Notes under the pieces: model-generated
What the model was told of the DNA's origin: nothing
Seen by the model: only the letters and a program-made list of their open reading frames with translations
Databases searched by the model: none
Made by a program: the position numbers and the translations under genes
Shown here: piece by piece, positions 10,026-19,562 of the stretch
Layout of the letters: each line of letters starts with the position of its first letter
Position numbering within the stretch: the first letter of the stretch is position 1
Source: Aureibaculum flavum
Lineage (GTDB): Bacteria > Bacteroidota > Bacteroidia > Flavobacteriales > Flavobacteriaceae
Assembly: GCF_016406085.1 (NCBI RefSeq)
Contig: NZ_JAEHFJ010000002.1
Coordinates: 124,001-188,000 of the forward strand
Direction: 5' to 3'
DNA: 64,000 nucleotides

Positions 10026-10247
10026 CTTCAGAGAAACAAAGCCTTTACAGAAATGTAGAGGCTTTTGTGTTTTTACACATTAACCTTCCATATACGTATT
10101 GATTTACAGTTCATTAAATAAACGATTCAGGCACTCAATTATCGGTTCAATCAAAAAATTAGAAGCGTAAAAAAAATAATATTTCTTGTTTTTAAAAATC
10201 TAATGGGTCTAAATTTCAAGAGAATAATAAAAAAGCTGTTCATAATA

Positions 10248-12590
10248 TTATTTATTAGAGCTACTTGAGACTCTATTTTGTTTATTTGTTACAACATAAA
10301 AATAAGACCTACGATTTAATTGATGTTCATCTTTACTACATTTTGTTTGATTGACATCATTACAATCATTTAACAACATATCTTCACCATAACCTATGGC
10401 ACTTTGAATTCTAGTGCGTGATATCCCTTGACTGATAATATAATTACGCGTTGCTTTTGCTCTTTTATCAGATAATTTCTTGTTATATTCTTTAGACCCT
10501 CTACTATCTGTATGAGATTCTATTTTTATAACCATTTCTGGATTGTTTTTCATTACCTCAATTACTTTTTCCAATTCAGGCTTTGCATCTTCACGGATGG
10601 AATACTTATTTAGATTAAAATAAATAGGATCAGTTACTATTTGATTTTTTACTGCGGAAAGTTCATCCCCGTCAACTACCACATCTTTCAATTTATCTGT
10701 AGAAGCTTTCATAACATCGTTATTGACAATAGTTTCTTGCACATTATCATTTACCTCTATTCCATTAGTGTTCAATAAATAAACATAAGAACGTCGATTT
10801 TTTTGATGAATTTCTTCACTACATTTTTGATCATTAGAATCGGAACATGAGTACAATAATTTTTCCTCTCCAAAACCAATTACACTTTTTATTCTATCTA
10901 CGGCTATACCTTTTGAAAGCATATAATTACGTGTTGCTTTTGCTCTTTTTTCAGACAACTTTTTATTATAATCTTCAGATCCTCTGCTATCCGTATGTGA
11001 CTCAATTTTTATTGCAACCGTTGGGTTTTCTTCTAGAATTTTTACAATATTATCTAAGTATGATTCAACATCTTTTTTAATGTTAAAACTATCAAAATCA
11101 AAATAAATAGGATTGACTATAGATTCATTATCAACAATTAAAGACTTTACTTCTTCTTTATTTAAAATCTCATTTTCCTTTTTATCAACACTCTTGGTTG
11201 GTATACTATTTCTAATACTATCTTTTAAACGAGCTATCGGGAAAGGTTTTTCTGGTGCCTTTTTAACTTCCAAAATAGATGATTTATCAATTGAAAAACT
11301 ATAAATATCATCATCGCCTTTACCTCCTGCTCTATTTGAAGAGAAAAATCCTTTTTGAATATTTGCATCCACTACAAAGCCGAAATCATCTAAATTACTA
11401 TTAAACGGGGCTTTAATATTTTTTACTGGACCAATGTTGCCATTTTCTTCAATTTGTGTCTCATAAATATCGAGACCACCAAGTCCTTTGTAACCATCTG
11501 AAGAGAAATACAACATATTCTTTGCCCCTATATAAGGAAACATTTCTCTTCCAGTCGTGTTTACTTTATTCCCTAAATTTACAGGTTTACCAAATTTATT
11601 CTTGTTTTTTATTGCAACTTTGTAAAGATCTGTATTTCCATAACCTCCAGCCATATCAGATATAAAATACAATGTTTTTTCATCAGCACTTAATGCAGGA
11701 TGCCCAACAGAGTATGTATTACTATTAAAAGGCAGTGCTTTACTGTTTTTCCATTCACCGTTTATCAAATTAGCTTTATAAATTTTTAACCTTGCAATAG
11801 ATTCTTTTTTATTTAGAGCTCTTCTTTTACTATAATTAGATCTTGTAAAATACATTGTTTTACCATCTTTAGTAATAACCAATGAAGCTTCATGGTGTTT
11901 TGTATTAATTTTTTTTGAAAACACTTCTTTATTCTTTAAGTCATCAATAGCAATATTGGTGGTAGCAACACTAGAAAGGGTATCATTTACGGATGCTTCA
12001 TATAAATTTAAATAGGGCTGATTATTCCATTTATATTTTTTAGATTTTCTCTTATTTTTTGAAGCGGTACTTGCGAAATAGAATTTATTATGATGTAAAA
12101 AACCTCCAAAATCTGAATAGGGCGTGTTTATGGCTACATTATGTATTGTTATATGATTTTTAATATTTTTTGAAGCTATTAGCGAGAGGTAATTCTCACT
12201 CAACATTTCATTACTAGTTTCCGTATTTATAGGTGAGTCGTAAAAATATTCTTTAAATACAGCATCTGATGATTTGTAATTACCATTACTTCTCAGTGCC
12301 TGGGCATAACGTAAAAAATGTTTTTTTGAAACTTCTTTACCAAAATTAGCAACCAACTTTTCGTACCACACTTCTGCTTTTTCCATTTCGGAATTGGCAT
12401 AATAAGAATCGGCCAACCTGCTTATTACAAGGTAGTCCTTATTTTCACCTTTTTTATAGATTTTCTCGTACAATTCAGCAGATTTTTTATAGGCCAAATC
12501 ATTAAAATATTGATCTGCAATATATTTGTTTTGAGCGTATCCTAACAGCGATAAGCAAAGCGTTATTAATAGTATTACTTTATTTTTCAT
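10248..12590 (-). CDS. PorE-type OmpA-family protein with two tandem OmpA domains
   Basis: Envelope protein of the PorE type, proposed to anchor T9SS or surface complexes to peptidoglycan. A signal peptide (cleavage near LLGYAQ) is followed by TPR-like helices (residues ~20-130) and PD40/WD40-like beta-propeller repeats (~160-440; e.g. SADEKTLYFISDMAGGYG, YFSSDGYKGLGGLDIYE). Then come two OmpA peptidoglycan-binding domains, ~492-606 and ~653-767, each with ESHTDSRGS, YNKKLS, KRAKATRNY and NRRSY. Ordinary family members carry one. It is the last gene of the operon with the SprF-like and adhesin-like genes. Confidence 0.9.
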   Translation of the reverse strand: MKNKVILLITLCLSLLGYAQNKYIADQYFNDLAYKKSAELYEKIYKKGENKDYLVISRLADSYYANSEMEKAEVWYEKLVANFGKEVSKKHFLRYAQALRSNGNYKSSDAVFKEYFYDSPINTETSNEMLSENYLSLIASKNIKNHITIHNVAINTPYSDFGGFLHHNKFYFASTASKNKRKSKKYKWNNQPYLNLYEASVNDTLSSVATTNIAIDDLKNKEVFSKKINTKHHEASLVITKDGKTMYFTRSNYSKRRALNKKESIARLKIYKANLINGEWKNSKALPFNSNTYSVGHPALSADEKTLYFISDMAGGYGNTDLYKVAIKNKNKFGKPVNLGNKVNTTGREMFPYIGAKNMLYFSSDGYKGLGGLDIYETQIEENGNIGPVKNIKAPFNSNLDDFGFVVDANIQKGFFSSNRAGGKGDDDIYSFSIDKSSILEVKKAPEKPFPIARLKDSIRNSIPTKSVDKKENEILNKEEVKSLIVDNESIVNPIYFDFDSFNIKKDVESYLDNIVKILEENPTVAIKIESHTDSRGSEDYNKKLSEKRAKATRNYMLSKGIAVDRIKSVIGFGEEKLLYSCSDSNDQKCSEEIHQKNRRSYVYLLNTNGIEVNDNVQETIVNNDVMKASTDKLKDVVVDGDELSAVKNQIVTDPIYFNLNKYSIREDAKPELEKVIEVMKNNPEMVIKIESHTDSRGSKEYNKKLSDKRAKATRNYIISQGISRTRIQSAIGYGEDMLLNDCNDVNQTKCSKDEHQLNRRSYFYVVTNKQNRVSSSSNK

Positions 12591-12621
12591 TTTAAAAAAT
12601 ATTTTTAGTTGCCTTTAACTT

Positions 12622-13554
12622 TTAAAAGAATCTTGGAGATATTTCGGGTCCTTTTGAAAATATCTCATAACGTAACATAAATTCATGCGTACCCGTATTA
12701 TAAACACCATAATTGGAGGTTGTTAAGTCATAGGCATATCCAACATTTAAGTTATCTGTTACTTGAAAACCTATCAATGCACTTATAGCATCATTCCATC
12801 TATAAGAAACACTGCCACGAAACTTGTCTAGGTATAAAAAATTAGCAGAAACATCTAAAGATGAAGGAGCATTCATAACCGCTTTAAAAAGTAATGCTGG
12901 TTTAAATTTCAAATCTCTATTTATATCAAAAACATAACCAGCAATTAAGAACATATGTTCTTTTTCTAAAGCTACATTTTCTTTACTTGCACTGTAATTA
13001 TTTGTTTTTAAAACATTTGGAATTGAAGCCCCGATATAAAATTTATTATTATAAAAGAATGCACCCAATCCTACGGTTGGCGAAAATTCATTATCCACAT
13101 TCGTATCAAAGACTCGATCCGGATTTTTATAAATTCCTTTACTCCAATCTACGTTAAACAACCTTCCACCTAGCTTTAAACCTAAGGCTAAGAAAGACGC
13201 ATCAGTTACCTGTAAAGAATAAGACACATTTGCATCTATACTTGTTTTTTGTGCTGGTCCAATTTTGTCATTCGTAACATTAAAACCAATACCCACACCC
13301 GAATATTTTAAAGAGGTATCATAACTTAAGGTTTGAGTTTCTGGTGCTCCATCTATTCCCGCCCATTGACTTCTGGCTAAAATATTAATAACGGTATGCT
13401 TTTTTGACCCTGCATATGCTGGATTTACACTCATTGTATTATACATATATTGCGTAAAACCTGGATCTTGTTGTGCTTGTACTTTTTCTGATAACATAAT
13501 AATTAGTACAACAATAAATCCGCTAAGGTTTCTATATCGCTTTAGATTCTTCAT
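12622..13554 (-). CDS. PorP/SprF family outer-membrane protein
   Basis: Type IX secretion-associated beta-barrel of the PorP/SprF family. SprF-like members are needed for secretion or surface attachment of the type B CTD protein encoded beside them. The signal peptide ends at VQAQQ; the mature N-terminus DPGFTQYMYNTMSVNPAYAG is the family hallmark, and the rest alternates short beta-strands to a C-terminal FF. At 310 residues it is of normal length. It sits 21 bp downstream of the 1001-residue type B CTD gene and 31 bp upstream of the PorE-type gene, a typical SprB-SprF-PorE-like arrangement. Confidence 0.93.
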   Translation of the reverse strand: MKNLKRYRNLSGFIVVLIIMLSEKVQAQQDPGFTQYMYNTMSVNPAYAGSKKHTVINILARSQWAGIDGAPETQTLSYDTSLKYSGVGIGFNVTNDKIGPAQKTSIDANVSYSLQVTDASFLALGLKLGGRLFNVDWSKGIYKNPDRVFDTNVDNEFSPTVGLGAFFYNNKFYIGASIPNVLKTNNYSASKENVALEKEHMFLIAGYVFDINRDLKFKPALLFKAVMNAPSSLDVSANFLYLDKFRGSVSYRWNDAISALIGFQVTDNLNVGYAYDLTTSNYGVYNTGTHEFMLRYEIFSKGPEISPRFF

Positions 13555-13575
13555 TTTCTTTTCTATTTACTATAA

Positions 13576-16500
13576 TTATCTGTTGATGAACAACCAACCT
13601 GTTTTATCTTTACTACCATCACCAAGCTTAAGAACATAATAATAGGTACCTGAAGTTAGTGCTTTACCTGAATTATTTATACCGCCCCATGAGTTATCAT
13701 AATTGGTTTTTTTATACACAATATTCCCCCAACGATTAAACACAGCTAATGAATTGTTTTTATAATTTTGAATACAATCAATTTCGAAAGTGTCATTAGC
13801 TCCATCATTGTTGGGACTAAATTCATTATAAATAATAAGGCACGTTGGAGATGCTTCTGCGGTAGCTTCGTTATTTGATTCGTCACTATCAGCAATACCT
13901 TCATAGCTAATAATACGAGCCGTATTTAAGTAATCACCTTCTTGTAAAACTTTGACGGTAATAGCTAACGATGATTCTTCTTCAAAATTTAAGATTGGTA
14001 TGGACCATTCACCATCGTAATAAGAATAAGCTCCTGACGTAGCCGAGTGAGACAAATACTCATAGCCATTTGGAATTACCTCATCCACTAGAATATTTTT
14101 AACGGTTATATTTCCTTTATTCAAAACTTTAATAGTGAAAATCACTTCTTCATCTATAACAGGTTTTGGATTATTAACCTCCTTGGTTATGCTCAAATCT
14201 AAATCACTTGGTAATTGTATGATTATTGGATCGTTTGTTGGGTTATTATCAAAACTTCCGTCGGCATTAGGACTTTCTATTGCATTGGGGTTTTCTATAG
14301 GTTCTCCAAAAGAATCCGTTCCGGCATCACTTACATCCTCAATGCTATTAATTACACTACTATCATCTAACAAAGGCAATTCTGCTCTTGCTATAGCCGA
14401 TCTTTCTATAAAACCTCTATCAATATCTTGCTGAAAAATTGTATCAGTTAATGACCACTGTCCCATTTCTGAGGGTTGTAATATCTCAGAAACAACAACG
14501 CTTTTTGTTTTTCCAAGCCTAGTATAATCAATAGAAACATTTGACAATGTTACATTACCTGTATTAAAAACAGTATAATGAACGATAATTTCATCTTTTA
14601 AATTACCTACAACACCATCTAAATTTGTATCTTGAATTGAAAAGGTTTTAATCAATGATAATGCATCTAATTGGGGTAATATTACCATAGAGCAACCTTT
14701 ACAATTACTATCTAAAGGCTCTAAATTATTTATATCTTGAGCTGTACTTTTAATTTGCTTATTCTTTATATCATAAGCAATTACCTCCGCCTTATTATAA
14801 AATTCTTTTGCATTAATATCTTCTTGTGTTATAAAATAAACAGCTGAAAAAGTATCCGTATCACTTGTGTTTGAAGTTAAATTAGCAATGGCTACACCCG
14901 AAACATTAAGTTTAGGATCTGACACCAAAATGTTGCTTAACACTGTATTGCCTATATTATTAACCGTAAACTTATACGATATTGTCTCACCTACTTGAGC
15001 ATAACCGTCTTTATTTTCATCATTAAATACACTTTCTTGTGCTAAGCTTATTTTGGGCGTAATTGGAGAAACAATAATAGTACTTTGGTTATTTGCTGAA
15101 ATTTCATCATTTCCTCCGCTATAATCAGCCAAGGTGGCCGTATTTTCATAAGTTCCAGTCTCGAGAATTTTCACCCTTACTTTAAGTGTCTTTTTTGTAC
15201 CTGCAATTAAACTACTTAATTTCCATTCTCCTTTTACGGAATCAAAATTATCTTCGGTTTCTGAAGAAACATACTCATATCCATCTTGCAACAAGTCAGT
15301 AACAACAATATTCTCAGCAATTACATCACTATTATTTATTATTGATGTAGTGAGTATTACTTCATCTCCAATGTAAGGGTTTAGATCATTTACTTCCTTC
15401 TCAACTCCTAAATCAAACGGCACACAGCTATTCGTTTTTATTGTATTTACACCACTTAACCATTCTACTTTACAGGTGCTGCAATCTTCACAAACATAGT
15501 TCCATACCCAATCAACATTAATAGTTGAATTACTATAACATTCTGCCTGAAGACCATTAACTTTAAAGTGTGTCAGATCTTGATTTTCGCCATTTAAAAG
15601 TGGTAGCTTAATCCTTAAAACCGTGTTATTACCTTCTACAACATGACTAATTGTTCTATTATGTACATCCGAAAAAGTTACCTTAGAAAAGTCAAGCTTT
15701 TTAGAAAAGGATAAAACTAACTCTGTATATTGATTTTTGCAACCTGTATAAGCTCTAGGGTCAAATAACCCAGTTGCATTGGCCTCTATACCGAAAGGAA
15801 CATCATAATCTATAGCATTTGGAAATGTAAGTGTATTATTATTTCCTTCAATTTTATTTGCTAAAACATACCCATCTTTTTCTGCATGTACTTTTAGATT
15901 TGTTCCGTTTTTATTATTAAACAAGACTCTAGCCGCATTATATCCCTTTTCGTTACTAGCACAATTGACTGACGTAATAGTGGTTACTTTAAAAGAACCA
16001 CCTTCTTCTAAGTCATCATAAACACCATCATTATCTAAGTCTTTAAAACCTAATATCCCAGCAATTTCTTCATCTGAAATATTTGCTATTTTCACACGGA
16101 ATCGACCATTATTAATCTCAATCCTTCTATTGGAAATTAACATGCCATTGATATACAATTTCGTTAAATTAGCACTGCTATTCAACGCTTCTTCTAAAGT
16201 TGCATTTGCATCATCAAAACCTGCTTCATTGAAAGAGGCACCTAAGTCAACAATAATATCTGATGCAAAATTTTCACCATTATCTGTTTTATCAGCAACA
16301 TTTGTAAACGTATAATTATTTGTACCAACTATGGCAGAACAGCCATAAGCAGTTTTATAATCTGATACAATTTTTATATCAAATTCTGGAGAACCATTAA
16401 TTGATTTTGTTTTCTTGGAAACCGATTGCTTTCCATTTACATACACTTTTGATCTTTTACTGTTTTCAAACAATTGAACACGGTTAACCTGTGCTGTTTC

Positions 16501-16581
16501 ATGAGCGATTAATTTAGTGGTAACCATTAGGCAACATAAGGCCATAGTTATCCTACTAAAGTTTATAAGGGAGATAAACAT
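13576..16581 (-). CDS. Large T9SS-exported surface protein with DUF11 repeats and type B sorting domain
   Basis: Probable cell-surface adhesin-like protein exported by the type IX system. After an N-terminal signal peptide (an alternative start at 16545 would give a shorter one) come a Cys-containing beta region, a calcium-binding-like DLDNDGVYDDLEEGG stretch and several DUF11/conserved-repeat domains (LGVEKEVNDLNPYIGDEVIL and LSITKEVNNPKPVIDEEVIF are near copies). The C-terminal type B (CHU_C) sorting domain spans residues 914-1001, with YNEFSPNNDGANDTFEI, VFNRWGNIVY and SGTYYYVL. Being next to an SprF-like gene suggests it is that protein's cargo. The ligand cannot be predicted. Confidence 0.9.
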   Translation of the reverse strand: MFISLINFSRITMALCCLMVTTKLIAHETAQVNRVQLFENSKRSKVYVNGKQSVSKKTKSINGSPEFDIKIVSDYKTAYGCSAIVGTNNYTFTNVADKTDNGENFASDIIVDLGASFNEAGFDDANATLEEALNSSANLTKLYINGMLISNRRIEINNGRFRVKIANISDEEIAGILGFKDLDNDGVYDDLEEGGSFKVTTITSVNCASNEKGYNAARVLFNNKNGTNLKVHAEKDGYVLANKIEGNNNTLTFPNAIDYDVPFGIEANATGLFDPRAYTGCKNQYTELVLSFSKKLDFSKVTFSDVHNRTISHVVEGNNTVLRIKLPLLNGENQDLTHFKVNGLQAECYSNSTINVDWVWNYVCEDCSTCKVEWLSGVNTIKTNSCVPFDLGVEKEVNDLNPYIGDEVILTTSIINNSDVIAENIVVTDLLQDGYEYVSSETEDNFDSVKGEWKLSSLIAGTKKTLKVRVKILETGTYENTATLADYSGGNDEISANNQSTIIVSPITPKISLAQESVFNDENKDGYAQVGETISYKFTVNNIGNTVLSNILVSDPKLNVSGVAIANLTSNTSDTDTFSAVYFITQEDINAKEFYNKAEVIAYDIKNKQIKSTAQDINNLEPLDSNCKGCSMVILPQLDALSLIKTFSIQDTNLDGVVGNLKDEIIVHYTVFNTGNVTLSNVSIDYTRLGKTKSVVVSEILQPSEMGQWSLTDTIFQQDIDRGFIERSAIARAELPLLDDSSVINSIEDVSDAGTDSFGEPIENPNAIESPNADGSFDNNPTNDPIIIQLPSDLDLSITKEVNNPKPVIDEEVIFTIKVLNKGNITVKNILVDEVIPNGYEYLSHSATSGAYSYYDGEWSIPILNFEEESSLAITVKVLQEGDYLNTARIISYEGIADSDESNNEATAEASPTCLIIYNEFSPNNDGANDTFEIDCIQNYKNNSLAVFNRWGNIVYKKTNYDNSWGGINNSGKALTSGTYYYVLKLGDGSKDKTGWLFINR

Positions 16582-17041
16582 TACTTAGGGGGTTCTTAAT
16601 TAAATTATATTGTAAATTTTAAAAAACTAGGATTAGCTTTTTAAAATTAAATTTCCACTATTTCCTAAAACGCATGTTGGTATTAAAAATTGTTAAAGAA
16701 TGTTAAATTGGTTAACCAGTTTTAAAAAAATAATCATAACTAATTAAAATTTAGCTACTTAAATTTAGATAAAAAATTACAAAAGAATATTTAATTATCT
16801 CAAAACTCATGAATAATGAGATGATTTTACGAAATAAAATGAATATTAAAATATGATTTCGATGTGATTTTGATTCAATTTAATTTCAACATGATGACAA
16901 ATACCCCTCTTTTTCTCTTTTTAAAACTAATTACAGATGTCTAATTTTAATTCATAATAATTGTAAAAATTTCTTCTCAAAAACGGAAGGAATCTTTTAT
17001 ATATTTATTAATATTGTTCTACTAATTTTTAATAAAAGATT
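16582..17041. other. AT-rich divergent intergenic region
   Basis: 460 bp between the divergent surface-protein operon and the alkaline phosphatase gene, with no plausible ORF. It contains a palindrome at 16705-16722 (AAATTGGTT/AACCAGTTT, one mismatch) and a small inverted repeat CTCAT-GAATA-ATGAG further on; either could be an operator. I see no clear TAnnTTTG box. Confidence 0.5.
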
Positions 17042-18187
17042 ATGATTCATAGACTAAATAAAAGTATCGCAGTTAAGATTATTTCATTTTTGATTTTGAC
17101 CCTATTTGTTAACGCCTGTAGTTCACAAAAAGTAGCCAGTACAAATGACATAAAATCAGTCCAAGAAGATAAACCCTTAAATATTATACTAATGATTGGT
17201 GACGGCATGGGGGTATCGCAAGTTTCGAGTAGTTACTTTTCAAAGGAAACGGAACCCAACTTTAGTCGTTTTAATACTATTGGACTCATAAAAACGTCTT
17301 CAGGTAGTCATTTAATTACTGATTCAGCTGCTGGTGCAACCGCATTTTCTGCAGGAAAAAAAACATATAATGGTGCTATAGGTGTAGATATAGACACCCT
17401 GTCTGCTGAAAACATTGTAGAATATCTTTCTAATAAAGAATATGCAACAGGTTTAATTGCTACTTCTTCAATAACACATGCAACTCCTGCTAGCTTTTTT
17501 GCTCATGTTAAATCTAGAGGTATGGCCGAAGAAATAGCTAGTGAATTACCAAGCTCTCAAGTAGATTTTTTTGCGGGTGGCGGTAAACAATTTTTCTTTA
17601 ATCGTAAAGATGACAAATCACTTTATAATGAGTTTGTAACTAATGAATTTACTATAGACACATTGAGTCTTGAAAAGAGTCAACCGCTATCAAAATCTAA
17701 AAAATATGGTTTCTTATTGTCGAAAGATGCTATGCCGAGAATGGATCAAGGAAGAGGAGATTTTTTATTAAACGCAACCGAATTAGCTCTTTCTTATCTT
17801 AATAAAAATGAAGTAAAAGGTAAAAATGGGTTTTTCCTAATGGTTGAAGGTTCACAAATAGACTGGGGTGGACACAATAATGATTCTGAATATCTTAAAA
17901 AAGAAGTCTTAGATTTTGATAAAACTATTGGACGTGTTTTAGATTTTGCTGAAGCCGATGGAAATACGCTCGTTATTATAACTGCCGATCATGAAACAGG
18001 TGGGTACACCTTAGCGTCTGATAATGGAGACTATAATAAGATTAAAGGTTCTTTTTCTACAGGAGGGCATTCTGCCACTTTAATTCCGGTATTTGCATAT
18101 GGACCAGGTGAGGCAAATTTTTCTGGTATTTATGAAAACACCGAAATATTTGAAAAAATAATCGAAATGGTTAATCAACAAAAATAG
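17042..18187 (+). CDS. Alkaline phosphatase (PhoA superfamily), lipoprotein
   Basis: Metal-dependent phosphomonoesterase in the periplasm or at the cell surface, freeing phosphate from organic esters. A lipobox at LFVNAC (Cys26) predicts lipid anchoring. The metal and catalytic motifs are intact: ILMIGDGMG (first metal site), TDSAAGATAFSAG with the nucleophilic Ser in DSA, MVEGSQIDWGGHNND, and TADHETGGY with GGHSA near the end. The length of 381 residues is compact but complete. It stands alone on the plus strand, convergent with the SCO1 gene 9 bp away. Confidence 0.95.
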   Translation: MIHRLNKSIAVKIISFLILTLFVNACSSQKVASTNDIKSVQEDKPLNIILMIGDGMGVSQVSSSYFSKETEPNFSRFNTIGLIKTSSGSHLITDSAAGATAFSAGKKTYNGAIGVDIDTLSAENIVEYLSNKEYATGLIATSSITHATPASFFAHVKSRGMAEEIASELPSSQVDFFAGGGKQFFFNRKDDKSLYNEFVTNEFTIDTLSLEKSQPLSKSKKYGFLLSKDAMPRMDQGRGDFLLNATELALSYLNKNEVKGKNGFFLMVEGSQIDWGGHNNDSEYLKKEVLDFDKTIGRVLDFAEADGNTLVIITADHETGGYTLASDNGDYNKIKGSFSTGGHSATLIPVFAYGPGEANFSGIYENTEIFEKIIEMVNQQK

Positions 18188-18196
18188 TATCATTTT

Positions 18197-18877
18197 TTAA
18201 TTCAAATGACTATTTTCATCTTTTAAAGCTTTTACATCTGTAACTAACTGAGCTAATGACGCTCTATTTAATCCATTGTAAATGCCTCTAATATGTTTAT
18301 TTTTATCAATTAAGAGAAAATTTTCTGAATGTAAAAAATCATCTATGTTTTTAGGGACTCCTAAATCATTTTCAACAAAATATTGATTTCTACCGAGGTT
18401 ATAAATAGCTGTTTTATCGCCGGTCACTAAGTGCCATTTATTATCAATGACACCATGTTTTTCTGCATAAGTTTTTAGCTCAGCTACAGAATCAATAGTT
18501 GGTGTAACTGAATGCGATAAAAATAATATTTCTTCATCTTCTTTAAATTCTTCTTGTAGTTTAACCATATTGCCTGTCATTTTTGGACAAATACCTGGAC
18601 AACTTGTAAAAAAGAAATCTGCAATGTATATTTTATTATCAAAGTTTTTTTGTGTAACGGTATCTCCCAATTGATTGATTAATTCAAAATCGGGTATTTT
18701 ATGAAATGCTTGCTCTTCATCTGTATTAGGTGTTAACCAATTCGGTGTAAATGATTCCTCATTATAATAAGGTAAATAGGCTACCCTACTCGTTTCAGTT
18801 ACTTTTATGTTTTCTTTTTTCTCCTCGTCTTTACAACCAATCGTTATAACAAGAAAAAAAATCATTAAATATTTCAT
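18197..18877 (-). CDS. SCO1/SenC/PrrC family copper-chaperone-like lipoprotein
   Basis: Thioredoxin-fold lipoprotein of the SCO family, known for copper delivery to cytochrome oxidase CuA or for redox signalling. The lipobox is at ITIGC (Cys15). The copper-binding CxxxC is Cys93/Cys97 in FFFTSCPGICPKMTG, and the conserved distal His is in LHSENFLLIDK. It is the last gene of the minus-strand cluster that includes YHYH and EF-hand genes, 36 bp after the MORN-like gene. No cytochrome oxidase gene is nearby, so its metal partner here is open. Confidence 0.93.
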   Translation of the reverse strand: MKYLMIFFLVITIGCKDEEKKENIKVTETSRVAYLPYYNEESFTPNWLTPNTDEEQAFHKIPDFELINQLGDTVTQKNFDNKIYIADFFFTSCPGICPKMTGNMVKLQEEFKEDEEILFLSHSVTPTIDSVAELKTYAEKHGVIDNKWHLVTGDKTAIYNLGRNQYFVENDLGVPKNIDDFLHSENFLLIDKNKHIRGIYNGLNRASLAQLVTDVKALKDENSHLN

Positions 18878-18913
18878 GTATGCATATATTATATTGAATA
18901 ATCTAACCTTGCC

Positions 18914-19561
18914 TTATTCTTTCTTTTTAGCATCTCCAAAAACGGACTCGCTTCTGGCATCTTTTATGATAACCTCATCTTCTAATTGGTAGCATAAATT
19001 TGCTTTTTTCATGCCAAAAATTCGCCCATTTTTAGCTTCATAATTGACATATATTTTACCGTTTTTAAGCCAAGCTTGTTGCATTCCTGCTTCATTTCCA
19101 TTGGTATAGTGCATTTGCTTTGCCAATTGACCAGAATCATACCAACGCTTTTCGACACCGTGCAATTTTCCATTTTCATAATTTGATTCTGAAGCCAATA
19201 CCCCATTTTTCCACCAAGCCTTATAACTACCTACCAATTTATTTTTATGGTAATTAGATGCTACCTTTAATTGACCGCTAGGAAACCAAATTTTAGCAAT
19301 ACCTTCTTTTTTTCCATTCAAAAATCCAACCTTTTGTTCTAAATTTCCATTCGAACCATAGCTTACTAAAAAACCATTAAAAAGATTATTATTGTAATAC
19401 CAGTTACCTTCATTACCATTTAGGACCAGTTTATTTTTAGTCACTTCAATGTCTGAAATCGTTTCAACTTTAACTAGTGCACTGACTTTTTCTTCTGAAG
19501 TGCTTTTACAACCCAAAATAAATATTGAAAAAAGTACTAATAATAAACTAGTGCTTTTCAT
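18914..19561 (-). CDS. MORN-repeat (YwqK-like) lipoprotein
   Basis: Secreted lipoprotein made of about six MORN_2-type repeats with the pattern NG..EG....W..NGQ (e.g. FLNGKKEGIAKIWFPSGQLK, NGKLHGVEKRWYDSGQLAKQ). Such repeats form an open beta-meander. I start it at 19561: this gives a clean signal with lipobox FILGC, whereas an earlier start would overlap the upstream gene. The stop of the YHYH gene is 1 bp away, so they are cotranscribed. Databases call such proteins 'YwqK antitoxin', but nothing here supports a toxin-antitoxin role. Confidence 0.85.
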   Translation of the reverse strand: MKSTSLLLVLFSIFILGCKSTSEEKVSALVKVETISDIEVTKNKLVLNGNEGNWYYNNNLFNGFLVSYGSNGNLEQKVGFLNGKKEGIAKIWFPSGQLKVASNYHKNKLVGSYKAWWKNGVLASESNYENGKLHGVEKRWYDSGQLAKQMHYTNGNEAGMQQAWLKNGKIYVNYEAKNGRIFGMKKANLCYQLEDEVIIKDARSESVFGDAKKKE

Positions 19562-19562
19562 A

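Noticed and set aside
9952-10247. tRNA-Asn as attachment site of an integrated element
   Set aside because: No integrase gene or direct repeat of the tRNA 3' end is present downstream in this window.
18914-19561. Antitoxin of a toxin-antitoxin system
   Set aside because: The MORN/YwqK label exists in databases, but the protein is a secreted lipoprotein and no toxin gene is adjacent.
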